Origin: Idiomarina baltica OS145
Lineage (GTDB): Bacteria > Pseudomonadota > Gammaproteobacteria > Enterobacterales > Alteromonadaceae
Reading direction: 5' to 3'
DNA: 64,000 nt
NCBI RefSeq assembly: GCF_000152885.1
Contig: NZ_CH672405.1
Location: 286,658 to 350,657, forward strand
Part shown: positions 27,061 to 37,500 of the stretch, piece after piece
Layout of the letters: each line of letters starts with the position of its first letter
Numbering within the stretch: position 1 is the first letter of the stretch
Position numbers and translations under genes: made by a program
The notes under the pieces: model-generated
Databases searched by the model: none
Told to the model about the DNA's origin: nothing
The model's input: the letters and a program-made list of their open reading frames with translations, nothing else

Positions 27061-30000
27061 TTAATTTGGGTTATTATTATTAGCGATTAAATAAGCGGTG
27101 GTAGCTGCATGTACTGGCCTAAACCACATTTCACGACCAAAATCAGACAGATTTGTCACTGCAAATTTCAATTGCGATGTTGGCACACCTAAACTTTTCG
27201 GACTAGCTAGACCGGCTGTAATACAGGCAACAAACATCGGCAAATAAACCACCGCATCGGTGTAACCAATACTAGATACTTGCTTGAAGCCATCACCTAA
27301 ACTCGACGCCATCACAAATGCTTTTAACTCATGTGACAAATCAATCGGCCAATTATCGTTTTCAGCAAAAAAACGCCGCAGTTCTTGATACCAGCATGGA
27401 ATAATCCTCTCGTACGGATATTGACGAACGGCTTGTACATCACCGGTCTGTATATAGTCAGTCAAGTACTCAAACGCCGAGACGATATCTTTAAGTGCAA
27501 CTTCGCGCTCTCGGACCGTAATGTCCGCGTAACTTTCAGGAACGCCTAACTTCATTATCGCATTAGCAAATAACGTTCGCGCTGATCGCCAAGTATCCAC
27601 AGGAATAAACTCCCAGACAACCGCCAGCTCATCGCTAATGCGTTCACAAAACATTGAATCAAGTTCAAGCCGGAATACAGCTAAAGCAAGCGCATCACTA
27701 TTGCACCCTAACGCGCGCCAGGCTTCGAAACTTGAGAGCGGAAGATGGCCGTATTTCCGCTTTAAAATACTTAAATAGTTCCAACCTGAGTGATTATAAT
27801 CCACTGCCATTTTTTCGATCTGTTCGCGAATAAGGTTCGGGCGCTCTATTGGGTGAAAGAAATTACAAGCTGAGTGTAATGATGTTAAAGCGCCTAAATC
27901 AGCCGATTCCACCAAGGTTTCCACCTCGTCGCCCGGCTGAACATAGGGCCGAACTTTCAATTCAGCATCGGCATCTGAATGAACGATCCATGTTGTATTC
28001 GAACTGATCAGTTTATCGATTGCATAACGTCCAGTGGGTGTTTCAGCCGATAAAATTGGCTCAATAATTAGCGGATGCTGTTCAGGGTTAATTATATTAA
28101 TTGCTCGTAAATTAATGGGAGCACGAATGTCATTACATTCATAGTCTTTAATAACAAGGTCATAGCCATCACGTTCCAAATACGCGTTATAACGCTGTAT
28201 GATTACCCGCTTTAAAACCGTTTGACCTAGCTGAATAACTAACTGCACAGCCGCATCTTGATCGCTTAAATTACCAAGCAACTTGGTAATTTCTCGATGC
28301 ATGCCAAACAAACTAATTTCAATCGGCAAATGATCAACAAATACGACATCATCTTTGACGTACTTAACCTGCCCTCTCGACATAACGTTTAAGGCAATAT
28401 TAAAACGCTGTCTTTTGTCACTACTATTGGTTAATTGAATCCGATGCCCTAACAAGCCATCAAGCAGCAGTGATGTACCCTCAAACGCGTCACCCATGGG
28501 GGTAATAATTCGTGCTCCAGCGACCGGAAATGGCACACGAAGTGTTACTGGTTTAGAACATTTGTCACTGCAAACATCCACGTTAAAAGAAACTGGAGCT
28601 TTGTTATCGCACGTGGTCAAACTGAATTTGCCGGCATCCAATTCATCAATGACAACATAGTTGGCTGCGCCATTGGCAACATTAGGCGTTACTTGGCAAC
28701 GAGCCGAGGTCATAAACTGAATAAATGCTGGGGTTGCTGATCGAGCTGGCCGTGTACGAATCTTTAAATCGTGAGGAACGACACCGAAGGTCCGTCGAAA
28801 TAGTGTTTTATCGAAATTGTCTTTTATAACCAACTGAACACGACCATAAATATTAGACAAATGGTTCAGGTTCAAAACACGCCTGTCATTGACGAATATG
28901 CGCAAATCTTCAAGTGCAAAGTTTGCGTCATCACTTAAGTTCAATTTAGGAAATTCAAAATAGGTGGTAATCGGTAAAGTCGACCAATTGGTTTCATGCC
29001 CTATCACTCGAATAAATGAACGTGGTTGCGCTTTACAAAGTTGGATCTCAAATTCATCATTATCGGCGTTTGTAATCAATGCATTCGACGACAATTCATA
29101 CAATGTGCCGAAATCATAGACCTTAATCAAATTCGCAGCCGATTCACCTTTACCAAATTGGCACTGCTTCGGTAACCATAAACGGGCACTCGTTTCGGCG
29201 ATAGAACAGGACTCAGAACCAGCGATGTACCAGCGATCAGCCTGCTCAGTAAGAACCAAAGGCGAAGCATCCAAATCAAGCAAACTATTTTCAATTGTGC
29301 GATTAAAAACAACACTACCATGTGAAACTAATTTAAAAGTAAGTGGCTCGGCACTGGCACTGCGCTTAACCTCAACTCGTGTTCGTTTGAAAGTTAACTG
29401 AATGCAGTCTTGCTTCTGATCGAGGCTAGCATATATCGGTGAGCCACGAAAAATAAGTCGGTTGCCTTCATAAATTAACGGCTCAAATCGAGTAGATATT
29501 ATCTCTTGCTCACTGCGCTTAATTTTTAACTCCCGCGGGATAACCACTTCGGAAGTCACATCGACACCACGGTTTGATAATTGAAAATAATTGTCTGATG
29601 TGAATTCAGATAACAGCTCAGCTTGGCGCTTCTTCTCAAGTGCACTTTGATGACGGCTCTTCTCTGCTTGTATTAACCAATCGTTAATCAAGCGTCGCCC
29701 ATTTTCAATATCTAACGGTATAGGAAAATCTTTATTCCACCCCTTAGCATGCTCATCCAAATATTCAGCTGGGTTTTTCACCTCTCGCAGCGGGTAAGCC
29801 TCAGTAAGCTTAGTTAAGCGTTCGACAATACCTGAGAGTAACTTAGCAGTATGAATAGTACGGAATACTTGCGGTAATTCTTCCTGATTATCTAACATCA
29901 ATGACGTTAGCGACTTATCCATTGCGGCAATTTTATAATAAGCACCAATACCACGACGAATTGCCCGACCAAAACCATGAGTATCACTATTTAAGAGAGG

Positions 30001-30402
30001 CCATGGCAACCCTCCTTCAGCAAACAATGAACCTAAATACGATATCCGGTTCTCGGTTTTTATGGGCTCACGACGCCAAAAAGCTAATCCACCTAGCGTG
30101 AGCTGAGCACGATTCTGTTGAGATATTTTCTGTGAAATCAAGTCTTCAATAGGCTTGGTTGAATATTCACCGGTGTACTGTCGACGATAATACTCCGCAA
30201 CCAAAAGACAAAATGCTGCGCCCGTATAGTGTGGCAGTCCTTTCGGAGGGTGTTTAATGAGATTTGCATGAGTTAAAAGAGAGATAAGCTTCTGAAATTC
30301 GTCAGCTGTAACTTGGTAAGAATATAACGGTTCGCCTTGCGGACCTTGAAATAGCTCTCGAGTAAAAAGAAACTCGTTGATCCATGCTTTGCAGTTATCC
30401 AT
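27061..30402 (-). CDS. druH: Druantia type III protein DruH (STY4851/ECs_5259 family)
   Basis: This 1113-residue protein has no motif I can assign to an enzyme. The N-terminal third is helical (GLPHYTGAAFCLLVAEYYRRQYTGEY, then GGLPWPLLNSDTHGFGRAIRRGIGAYY). The middle is beta-rich, and the C-terminal part is helical again. The recognisable N-terminal block, the size and the position directly upstream of a 2.1-kb-residue DUF1998 helicase fit DruH, the only partner of DruE in type III Druantia. It is transcribed first. Its molecular role is unknown in the literature I know. Assignment rests on recalled family similarity and gene order. Confidence 0.82.
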   Translation of the reverse strand: MDNCKAWINEFLFTRELFQGPQGEPLYSYQVTADEFQKLISLLTHANLIKHPPKGLPHYTGAAFCLLVAEYYRRQYTGEYSTKPIEDLISQKISQQNRAQLTLGGLAFWRREPIKTENRISYLGSLFAEGGLPWPLLNSDTHGFGRAIRRGIGAYYKIAAMDKSLTSLMLDNQEELPQVFRTIHTAKLLSGIVERLTKLTEAYPLREVKNPAEYLDEHAKGWNKDFPIPLDIENGRRLINDWLIQAEKSRHQSALEKKRQAELLSEFTSDNYFQLSNRGVDVTSEVVIPRELKIKRSEQEIISTRFEPLIYEGNRLIFRGSPIYASLDQKQDCIQLTFKRTRVEVKRSASAEPLTFKLVSHGSVVFNRTIENSLLDLDASPLVLTEQADRWYIAGSESCSIAETSARLWLPKQCQFGKGESAANLIKVYDFGTLYELSSNALITNADNDEFEIQLCKAQPRSFIRVIGHETNWSTLPITTYFEFPKLNLSDDANFALEDLRIFVNDRRVLNLNHLSNIYGRVQLVIKDNFDKTLFRRTFGVVPHDLKIRTRPARSATPAFIQFMTSARCQVTPNVANGAANYVVIDELDAGKFSLTTCDNKAPVSFNVDVCSDKCSKPVTLRVPFPVAGARIITPMGDAFEGTSLLLDGLLGHRIQLTNSSDKRQRFNIALNVMSRGQVKYVKDDVVFVDHLPIEISLFGMHREITKLLGNLSDQDAAVQLVIQLGQTVLKRVIIQRYNAYLERDGYDLVIKDYECNDIRAPINLRAINIINPEQHPLIIEPILSAETPTGRYAIDKLISSNTTWIVHSDADAELKVRPYVQPGDEVETLVESADLGALTSLHSACNFFHPIERPNLIREQIEKMAVDYNHSGWNYLSILKRKYGHLPLSSFEAWRALGCNSDALALAVFRLELDSMFCERISDELAVVWEFIPVDTWRSARTLFANAIMKLGVPESYADITVREREVALKDIVSAFEYLTDYIQTGDVQAVRQYPYERIIPCWYQELRRFFAENDNWPIDLSHELKAFVMASSLGDGFKQVSSIGYTDAVVYLPMFVACITAGLASPKSLGVPTSQLKFAVTNLSDFGREMWFRPVHAATTAYLIANNNNPN

Positions 30403-30758
30403 GTTCTGATTATTATATTTTTTTAATTATGAAATAAATTTAAATTGAATCTTCTAGATGATCAACCCAAATTTCCCACACAAATTTTGTTTAGGTTATT
30501 ATTTGAATCTAGGGATTTTAATAAAGCTACTTCAAGAGTTAGCTACTACAAAGGCCCGTAAACAACTAATCTGATTAAAAACAAACTTGCACGTCAATGC
30601 ATTACGCTCTCAATAAAGCACTCCCTTCCACGAAGCTGGAGTTCGGATCTTAAGTGCATACTGCTGGCAGTGACATCAGATTTTTCCATGGCATAATGAC
30701 TGCAAATAATGGATGACAATAACGCTTAGAACTAGGTTGTACGGGGACGTTAATAACA
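30403..30758. promoter_or_regulatory. Divergent intergenic region between druH and hsdM
   Basis: This AT-rich 356-nt region must hold the promoters of both defence operons, which are read away from each other. On the minus strand TATAAT (30412-30417) stands close to the druH start, but I see no matching -35 element. No ORF, tRNA, or strong inverted repeat was found. A regulator gene is not encoded here. Confidence 0.5.
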
Positions 30759-32294
30759 ATGACAACGATTAGCCAGGACAGCATCAATAAAGCACTTTGG
30801 AACGCTTGTGACACCTTTCGCGGTACGATAAATGCCGGAACCTATCAAGACTTTCTTCTGACCATGCTTTTCCTTAAATACATCTCGGATGTATGGCAGG
30901 ACCATTACGATCAATACGTAGCCCAGCATGGTGATGAGCCTGAGCTCATCGAAGAGATGATGAAGAGCGAACGCTTTGTGTTACCGCGTGATGCTAGCTT
31001 TTATGCACTCTATGACCGTCGCTATGAGCCGGGTAATGGTGAGCGTATAGACCAGGCTCTGCATGCCATTGAAGAAGCCAACGGCACCAAGCTAAAAGAC
31101 GCTGGTAAAAGTGTGTTCCAGGACATCAGCTTTAATACCGATAAGCTCGGTGAAGAAAAGCAGAAAAACGACATTCTCCGACACTTGCTCGAAGACTTCG
31201 CCAAGCCAGAGCTTAACTTAAAACCCAGTCGCGTAGGTTCACTGGATGTTATCGGTAACGCGTACGAGTATCTGATTAAACACTTTGCAGCCAGCGGCGG
31301 CCAAAAAGCCGGTGAGTTTTATACCCCACCTGAAATATCCGACTTGATAGCAGAGCTACTCGACCCTCAACCCGGTGACAGCATTTGTGACCCGGCCTGT
31401 GGCTCCGGTTCTTTATTGATGAAGTGTGGCCGCAAAGTTATCGCAAACCATGACAGCAAAGAATATGCCCTGTTCGGTCAGGAAGCTATTGGCTCCACCT
31501 GGTCATTAGCCAAAATGAACATGTTCCTGCATGGTGAGGATAATCATAAAATTGAATGGGGCGATACCATTCGTAATCCTAAGCTGTTGGATAAAAACGG
31601 CGACCTGATGCTGTTTGATATCGTCACCGCTAACCCACCTTTTAGTCTGGATAAATGGGGTCATGATGACGCAGAGAACGACAAGTTCAGTCGCTTCCGT
31701 CGTGGCGTACCGCCCAAAACCAAAGGCGACTATGCGTTTATCCTGCACATGATAGAAACACTGAAGCCCGCGTCTTCGTCGAAACGCGGGGGCCGCATGG
31801 GCGTGGTTGTACCACACGGCGTATTATTCCGAGGCTCGAAAGAAGGCAAAATTCGCCAGCAACTGATTGACGAAAACCTATTAGACGCCGTTATCGGCCT
31901 ACCCGAGAAGCTTTTCTACGGCACCGGCATTCCAGCCGCTATTTTGGTGTTCAAAAAATCGAAGTCCGATGACAAAGTACTGTTCATCGACGCCTCGCGT
32001 GAATTTAAATCCGGTAAAAACCAAAACCAGCTAAGCGACGACAATATTCAGAAAATCGTCGATACCTACCACAGCCGCGAAACCGTCGAAAAATACTCGT
32101 ACCTGGCAACACTCGGGGAAATTCAAGAAAACGATTACAACCTGAACATCCCCCGCTACGTCGACACCTTCGAGGAAGAGGAAGAAATCGATTTGATGGC
32201 AGTTCGAGTAGAGCGCCAAAAGCTAAAAGTAGAACTGGAGGAATTGGAAAGCCAGATGGAAAAATATCTGGAGGAGTTGGGTTATGGCTCGTAA
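30759..32294 (+). CDS. hsdM: Type I restriction-modification system, adenine methyltransferase subunit HsdM
   Basis: This 511-residue protein has an N-terminal helical HsdM domain (INKALWNACDTFRGTINAGTYQDFLLTMLFLKYISD), an AdoMet-binding motif I DPACGSGSLLM (about residue 211) and the catalytic NPPF (about 292). A C-terminal coiled coil (RVERQKLKVELEELESQMEKYLEELG) contacts HsdS. It forms the M2S1 methylase and R2M2S1 nuclease complexes, methylating N6 of adenine in a bipartite site. It overlaps hsdS by 11 nt. Confidence 0.96.
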   Translation: MTTISQDSINKALWNACDTFRGTINAGTYQDFLLTMLFLKYISDVWQDHYDQYVAQHGDEPELIEEMMKSERFVLPRDASFYALYDRRYEPGNGERIDQALHAIEEANGTKLKDAGKSVFQDISFNTDKLGEEKQKNDILRHLLEDFAKPELNLKPSRVGSLDVIGNAYEYLIKHFAASGGQKAGEFYTPPEISDLIAELLDPQPGDSICDPACGSGSLLMKCGRKVIANHDSKEYALFGQEAIGSTWSLAKMNMFLHGEDNHKIEWGDTIRNPKLLDKNGDLMLFDIVTANPPFSLDKWGHDDAENDKFSRFRRGVPPKTKGDYAFILHMIETLKPASSSKRGGRMGVVVPHGVLFRGSKEGKIRQQLIDENLLDAVIGLPEKLFYGTGIPAAILVFKKSKSDDKVLFIDASREFKSGKNQNQLSDDNIQKIVDTYHSRETVEKYSYLATLGEIQENDYNLNIPRYVDTFEEEEEIDLMAVRVERQKLKVELEELESQMEKYLEELGYGS

Positions 32295-33543
32295 ATTGGA
32301 TGAGTCATCAGTTCCGAAACGTTGGAGGTATGAGTTATTAGACAAAATGGCTACGAGATGCAGTGGCCATACACCTAGCAAGTCATACCCTGAATACTGG
32401 AACGGAGGTATTAAGTGGGTCTCCCTGACAGATAGTTACCGGTTGGATCAAGGGTATATATACGAAACGGATAAAGAGATTTCCGCTGAGGGCATCAAGA
32501 ATAGCTCAGCTCAGTTGCATCCAGCTGAAACGGTTATATTGTCTCGAGATGCAGGCATTGGTAAAAGTGCGGTTCTTGCTGAGCCAATGGCTGTCAGCCA
32601 GCACTTTATAGCTTGGATATGCGATAATAAAGAAACGTTACATAGTTGGTTTTTATATAATTGGCTTCAGCTGAATAAACCAGAATTTGAACGCCAAGCT
32701 GTTGGATCCACGATAAAAACTATCGGGTTACCATATTTTAAAAAGCTTAAAGTTCTCGCCCCACCATTTTCCGAGCAACAGAAAATAGCCCAAATCCTCT
32801 CAACCTGGGATAAGGCCATCACCACCACCGAGCAACTGCTCGCCAATAGCCAGCAGCAGAAAAAAGCCCTCATGCAACAACTGCTCACCGGCAAAAAGCG
32901 CCTGCTGGATGAGAATGGTGTGCGGTTTGGTGGGGAGTGGGAATGCTTTACATTAAATGACTTGTTCACTTTTAAGCGAGGTAAAGGCCTATCAAAAAGC
33001 GATATTAGCACGACAGGCAAGAATCGGTGCGTGCTATACGGTGAGTTGTATACTCGCTACGCAGAGGTCATTGATAACGTAAACAGTAGAACTGATAAGA
33101 ATGAAGCAGAACTCTCGGAATCAGGAGACATATTGATACCAAGCTCTACTACTACCAGTGGTATCGATTTAGCAAACGCGACAGCCATCCTGGAGAATGG
33201 TGTATTGCTTGGTGGTGATATAAATATCTTACGACCACGTTCGAAGTTATCGTCCCAATTTATGGCTCATGTTCTTACTCATATCAAACGTTACGAAATA
33301 GCCTCTTTAGCTCAAGGTATAACAATCATCCATCTTTATGGGTCAGATTTGAAAAAATTGAAGGTTTGGATACCCCGAAAGCTGGACGAGCAAATTAAAA
33401 TTTCGCAGGTACTATCCGCGATAGACAAAGCGTCTCTGAAACTTCAAATTAAGCTTGATATTCTAAAACAGGAAAAAAAATCCCTAATGCAACAACTGCT
33501 CACCGGCAAACGTCGCGTGAAAGTTGATGAGGAGGCAGCATGA
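32284..33543 (+). CDS. hsdS: Type I restriction-modification system, specificity subunit HsdS
   Basis: This 419-residue protein has two target-recognition domains, each followed by a conserved helix. The first (about residues 10-165) ends in FSEQQKIAQILSTWDKAITTTEQLL and LMQQLLTGKKR. The second (about 215-375) ends in LDEQIKISQVLSAIDKASLKLQ and LMQQLLTGKRR. The two TRDs differ, so the recognised site is a bipartite asymmetric sequence that cannot be predicted here. The two conserved helices share an identical 24-nt DNA repeat. The 3' end overlaps the GIY-YIG gene by 4 nt (ATGA). Confidence 0.95.
   Translation: MARKLDESSVPKRWRYELLDKMATRCSGHTPSKSYPEYWNGGIKWVSLTDSYRLDQGYIYETDKEISAEGIKNSSAQLHPAETVILSRDAGIGKSAVLAEPMAVSQHFIAWICDNKETLHSWFLYNWLQLNKPEFERQAVGSTIKTIGLPYFKKLKVLAPPFSEQQKIAQILSTWDKAITTTEQLLANSQQQKKALMQQLLTGKKRLLDENGVRFGGEWECFTLNDLFTFKRGKGLSKSDISTTGKNRCVLYGELYTRYAEVIDNVNSRTDKNEAELSESGDILIPSSTTTSGIDLANATAILENGVLLGGDINILRPRSKLSSQFMAHVLTHIKRYEIASLAQGITIIHLYGSDLKKLKVWIPRKLDEQIKISQVLSAIDKASLKLQIKLDILKQEKKSLMQQLLTGKRRVKVDEEAA
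32872..32895 (+). repeat. hsdS internal direct repeat, copy 1
   Basis: A 24-nt stretch encoding MQQLLTGK is identical to 33487-33510. It lies after the first target-recognition domain and can serve as a recombination point for exchanging TRDs. Confidence 0.85.
33487..33510 (+). repeat. hsdS internal direct repeat, copy 2
   Basis: This copy is identical to 32872-32895 and lies after the second target-recognition domain, near the gene's end. Confidence 0.85.
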
Positions 33544-34421
33544 CGGATAAGCAACCAAGAACCATCCAAATCTTCTTACCTAACGGGGATCCATCGGGGA
33601 TTCGCGTTGCTGAAGTCACCACCTCAATTGTTCGGTTAATTGAAGTACCGCGTAATCAAATTGGTGAGTTTCTTAAAATGCAGGAAGCGCATCAGGTTGG
33701 ACTTTACTTTCTTGTTGGCAGAGAGAACCAGGACGAAGTTTATATCGGTCAGTCCGGCGATGTCGGGCATCGCTTGGGTCAGCACTTAAAAGATGACTCG
33801 AAGGACTGGGAACGAGCGTTAGTGTTAATCTCACTCACCAATAACCTGACACAAACCCACGTGCTTTACCTTGAGTCGTTAAGTATTGAAAAAGCACGCC
33901 AGTGCGGTCGCTACGAATTGGTCAACGGTAATCGAGGGCAGAAGCCTCATACCCCAATTCCATTAAAAGCTGACTGCGATGAAATACATCGTGTCGGCTC
34001 ATTGTTACTGGCCACACTGGGCTATCCTATTTTTGAAGCGTTGGTCGATGCCGAAGAAGCCGCCACAGAAGAAGTCTTTTACTGTCAGCGCGGTGGCGTC
34101 GATGCCAAAGCCTTTTACACCAATGAAGGGATGGTTATTTTAAAAGGCTCATCAGCGCCTTATGTCCCCAAACGCAAAACAACACAACCACGCTTAATAG
34201 CCCAGCGTGATTCGCTGCTAGAGAAAGGCGTGTTGGCTAAGGATGGTGACAACGTCGTTTTCCAAAAAGACTACCTATTCAAAACGCCCAGTGGGGCATC
34301 CTGCCTTTTAGTCCTTGGTGCTACAAATGGCTGGAAGGAATGGAAAACCAAACACGGTCAAACACTGGATGATTACGTTGGACGCGATAACGATATCAGC
34401 GAATCTCAAAACCAGGAATGA
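33540..34421 (+). CDS. GIY-YIG nuclease-like protein with C-terminal DUF4357
   Basis: Residues about 53-125 form a GIY-YIG-like module: GLYFLVGRENQDEVYIGQSGDVGHRLGQH, with the Arg (HRL) and a downstream Glu (YLESLSIEKARQCGRY). The C-terminal segment (GMVILKGSSA, then TPSGASCLLVLGATNGWKEWKTKHG) is a DUF4357-type module. The start overlaps the hsdS stop (ATGA), so translation is coupled and the gene is a true member of the hsd operon. Similar genes occur inside other type I operons; what they do there is not established. Cleavage of foreign or modified DNA is an inference. Confidence 0.85.
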   Translation: MTDKQPRTIQIFLPNGDPSGIRVAEVTTSIVRLIEVPRNQIGEFLKMQEAHQVGLYFLVGRENQDEVYIGQSGDVGHRLGQHLKDDSKDWERALVLISLTNNLTQTHVLYLESLSIEKARQCGRYELVNGNRGQKPHTPIPLKADCDEIHRVGSLLLATLGYPIFEALVDAEEAATEEVFYCQRGGVDAKAFYTNEGMVILKGSSAPYVPKRKTTQPRLIAQRDSLLEKGVLAKDGDNVVFQKDYLFKTPSGASCLLVLGATNGWKEWKTKHGQTLDDYVGRDNDISESQNQE

Positions 34422-34473
34422 CAATAGCTGAACAGGCAGTAGTCAACTTTGTGTTTACTACTGAGTAGAGCTG

Positions 34474-34498
34474 AGTTGTTCGGTTTCGCCGAACAACT
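34474..34498 (+). other. Perfect 10-bp stem-loop between the GIY-YIG gene and hsdR
   Basis: AGTTGTTCGG pairs with CCGAACAACT across TTTCG. A T-rich stretch follows only about 15 nt later, so it may attenuate or process the operon mRNA before hsdR rather than end it. Confidence 0.5.
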
Positions 34499-34577
34499 TA
34501 ATCTGGTAGCTTATTTTTTGATTTAAAAATAATAAAAAGCGTCTGTTGCCATCAGGTGACGTTACGCGGAGAAGACA

Positions 34578-37500
34578 ATGGAACAGTTTGCCCCCAAATT
34601 TCAGGAAGAATACGCCGCTAAAATACCGGCGATGACGCTATTAGCCGGTTTGGGGTGGACGTTTTTATCGCCGCAAGAAGCGCTGTCGCTGCGTGGTGGC
34701 AAGCAAGACCGTGTGGTACTCCGTGAGGTATTACGTGATTTACTGAGCAAGCGTACCTTTCATTATGCCGGTAGGAGCTATCCGCTATCCGAAAACTCCA
34801 TTGATAACATTGTCTCGCATCTGTGCAGTCCTGCCCTGAATGAGGGCCTCCAGCATGCCAACGAAGCGATTTATAACCATTTAATGTACGGCATCCCGGT
34901 GACTGAATTTATCGACGGCAAAAAGGTCACGCCGACTGTATCCATCATCGACTGGCAAAATCCAGGCAACAACCAATTTCACTTTACCGAAGAGTACACG
35001 GTGACACGTGCCGGTGGCTTTGACAGTCGCCGCCCTGACCTGGTTTGCTTTGTTAATGGCTTGCCACTGGTGGTCATTGAAGCCAAACGCCCTGACGGCA
35101 ACAGCCAGAAAGGCCCAACGATTAACGAAGGTATTTCACAGAGTCTACGTAACCAACGCCCTGACGAAGTCCCTCACCTGTTTGCCTATTCGCAGCTGTT
35201 ATTATCGGTTAACGGTATTGATGGGCGTTATGGCACTGTCGAGACCCCGGAAAAGTTCTGGGCCGCCTGGAAAGAAGAAGATATCAGCGATGCTGAAATG
35301 CTGGCGCTAAAAAATAAAACGCTGGATGATGCCACCCTACAACATTTGTTCGACCACCGGGACAATCGCGACCTGAGCTGGTATCAAAACCTGCTTGCTG
35401 GTGGTGAGCTGATGGTAACCGGGCAGGATAAACTGTTGATAAGCCTGCTCTCTAAAGATCGTCTGTTCGACATGATCCGCTACTTCACCATTTTCGATAA
35501 AAAAATTGGCAAGATTGTGGGTCGTTACCAACAAGTCTTTGGCATCAAGCGTTTGCTTGAGCGTATTCAAAAGCGTAACAGTAAAGGTGGTCGCGAAGGT
35601 GGTGTTATCTGGCATACCACCGGCTCGGGTAAGTCCTTCACCATGGTGTTTTTATCTAAAGCGCTGATTTTGCACGAAGAGCTGAAGCAATGCCGGGTCA
35701 TTGTTGTCACCGACCGTGTTGATTTAGAAAACCAGCTCTCGAAGACCTTTGCCTCTGGCGGCGAGTTATCCAGTAAGAAAGACAAAGAGGCGGCCATGGC
35801 TACCTCGGGTAAACGCCTGGCTCAGCAAATTGGTAAGGGCAACGAGCGCATTATCTTTACGCTGATTCAGAAGTTTAACTCAGCCACCAAACTGCCTGAG
35901 TGTTATAACAACAGCCCGAATATTATTGTGCTGATTGATGAGGGCCACCGCAGCCAGGGCGGCGAAAACAACATTCGCATGAACCAGGCACTGCCGAATG
36001 CGTCATTTGTCGCCTTTACCGGTACACCGCTGTTAAAAGACGATAAAACGACCAACAAGTTCGGTCCTATCGTTCACGCGTACACCATGCAACGTGCGGT
36101 GGAAGATAAAACCGTCACGCCCCTACTCTACGAAGAGCGCATACCCGACCTGGATGTTAACGAGCGCGCCATCGACGCCTGGTTCGAGCGTATGACGGAT
36201 GGTTTAAGTGACGAGCAAAAAGGCGATTTAAAGAAAAAGTTCAGTCGCCGGGGTCAGGTGTATGGCACAGACGAGCGCATAAAGCTGATTGCGTACGACA
36301 TCGCCCATCACTTCGACAAAAACATCGATGAAGGCTTAAAGGGCCAGCTGTGCTGCGATAGCAAAGCCTCCGCCATCAAGTACAAAAAATACCTGGACGA
36401 AGTCGGGCTGTTTGAATCCGCTGTAGTCATGAGCTCGCCCGATACCCGCGAAGGCAATACCTCGGTTGACGAGAAAGCCATGCCAGAAGTCAGTAAGTGG
36501 TGGAAAGAGCACGTCGGCTCATCTGATGAACAGAATTACACCAAAGAGCTGGTCGAGCGATTTGATAAAGACCCGAAGCTGAAGCTGTTGATTGTGGTTG
36601 ATAAGCTATTAACCGGTTTTGATGAGCCGAAAAACGCCGTGCTCTATATCGACAAACCGCTTAAAGGCCATAACCTCATTCAGGCGATTGCCCGGGTTAA
36701 CCGCCTACACCCCGACAAGAAGTTTGGACTACTGATTGATTATCGCGGCATTCTGTCCGAACTGGATACCACCATAAAGGAATATCAGGATCTGGCTTCA
36801 CGTACACAAGGCGGGTACGACATCGACGACATTGATGGCCTGTACCAACAAATGAGTACCGAGTACAAACGCCTACCCCAACTTTATAAAGAGCTATGGG
36901 CGATATTTGACGGTGTTAAGAATAAATCAGACACCGAAGCCCTGCGTCATGCCCTGTTGCCTCGCATGGAAGAAATTAACGGTGAGATGGTGGATAAAAA
37001 CCAAAAACGCCGCGAAGACTTTTACGAAGCACTCACAGCCTTTGCCACTTGCCTTAAAGTTGCACTGCAGTCGGCTACCTTCTTTGACGATAAGAGCTTT
37101 ACCGAAAAGGACCGTCGACAATACAAAGAAACGGTTAAACAGTTATCCAGCCTTCGCCAAACTGTGCAACAGGATTCCGGCGAGCGTGTCAGTTACGACG
37201 AGTACGCGCACGAGGTGAAAAAATTGCTGAATAAACACGTCGTTGGTGTCGAAGTGCGTGACTCGGAAGGCGTCTACGAAGTCGGTAAAATGGGTCAGAA
37301 GCAAGAGCCAGAGGACTGGAGCGAGGACAAGACTCGTAACGAAACTGATATCATTAAAACCCGTGTCACTAAGATGATTGAACAAGAGCTCGGTGATGAC
37401 CCTTACGCTCAAGAAGCCTTTTCTAAGCTCCTGCGTGAAGCTATTGAAGAAGCGGAAAAACTGTTTGACCACCCGCTGAAACAGTACATGCTGTTCCGCG

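Noticed and set aside
20752-30402. DISARM (drmA/drmB) as the identity of the helicase pair
   Set aside because: DISARM needs DrmB, DrmC (PLD) and a methylase nearby; the partner here is a 1113-residue protein without a DUF1998 domain, and the helicase is about twice the usual DrmA region length.
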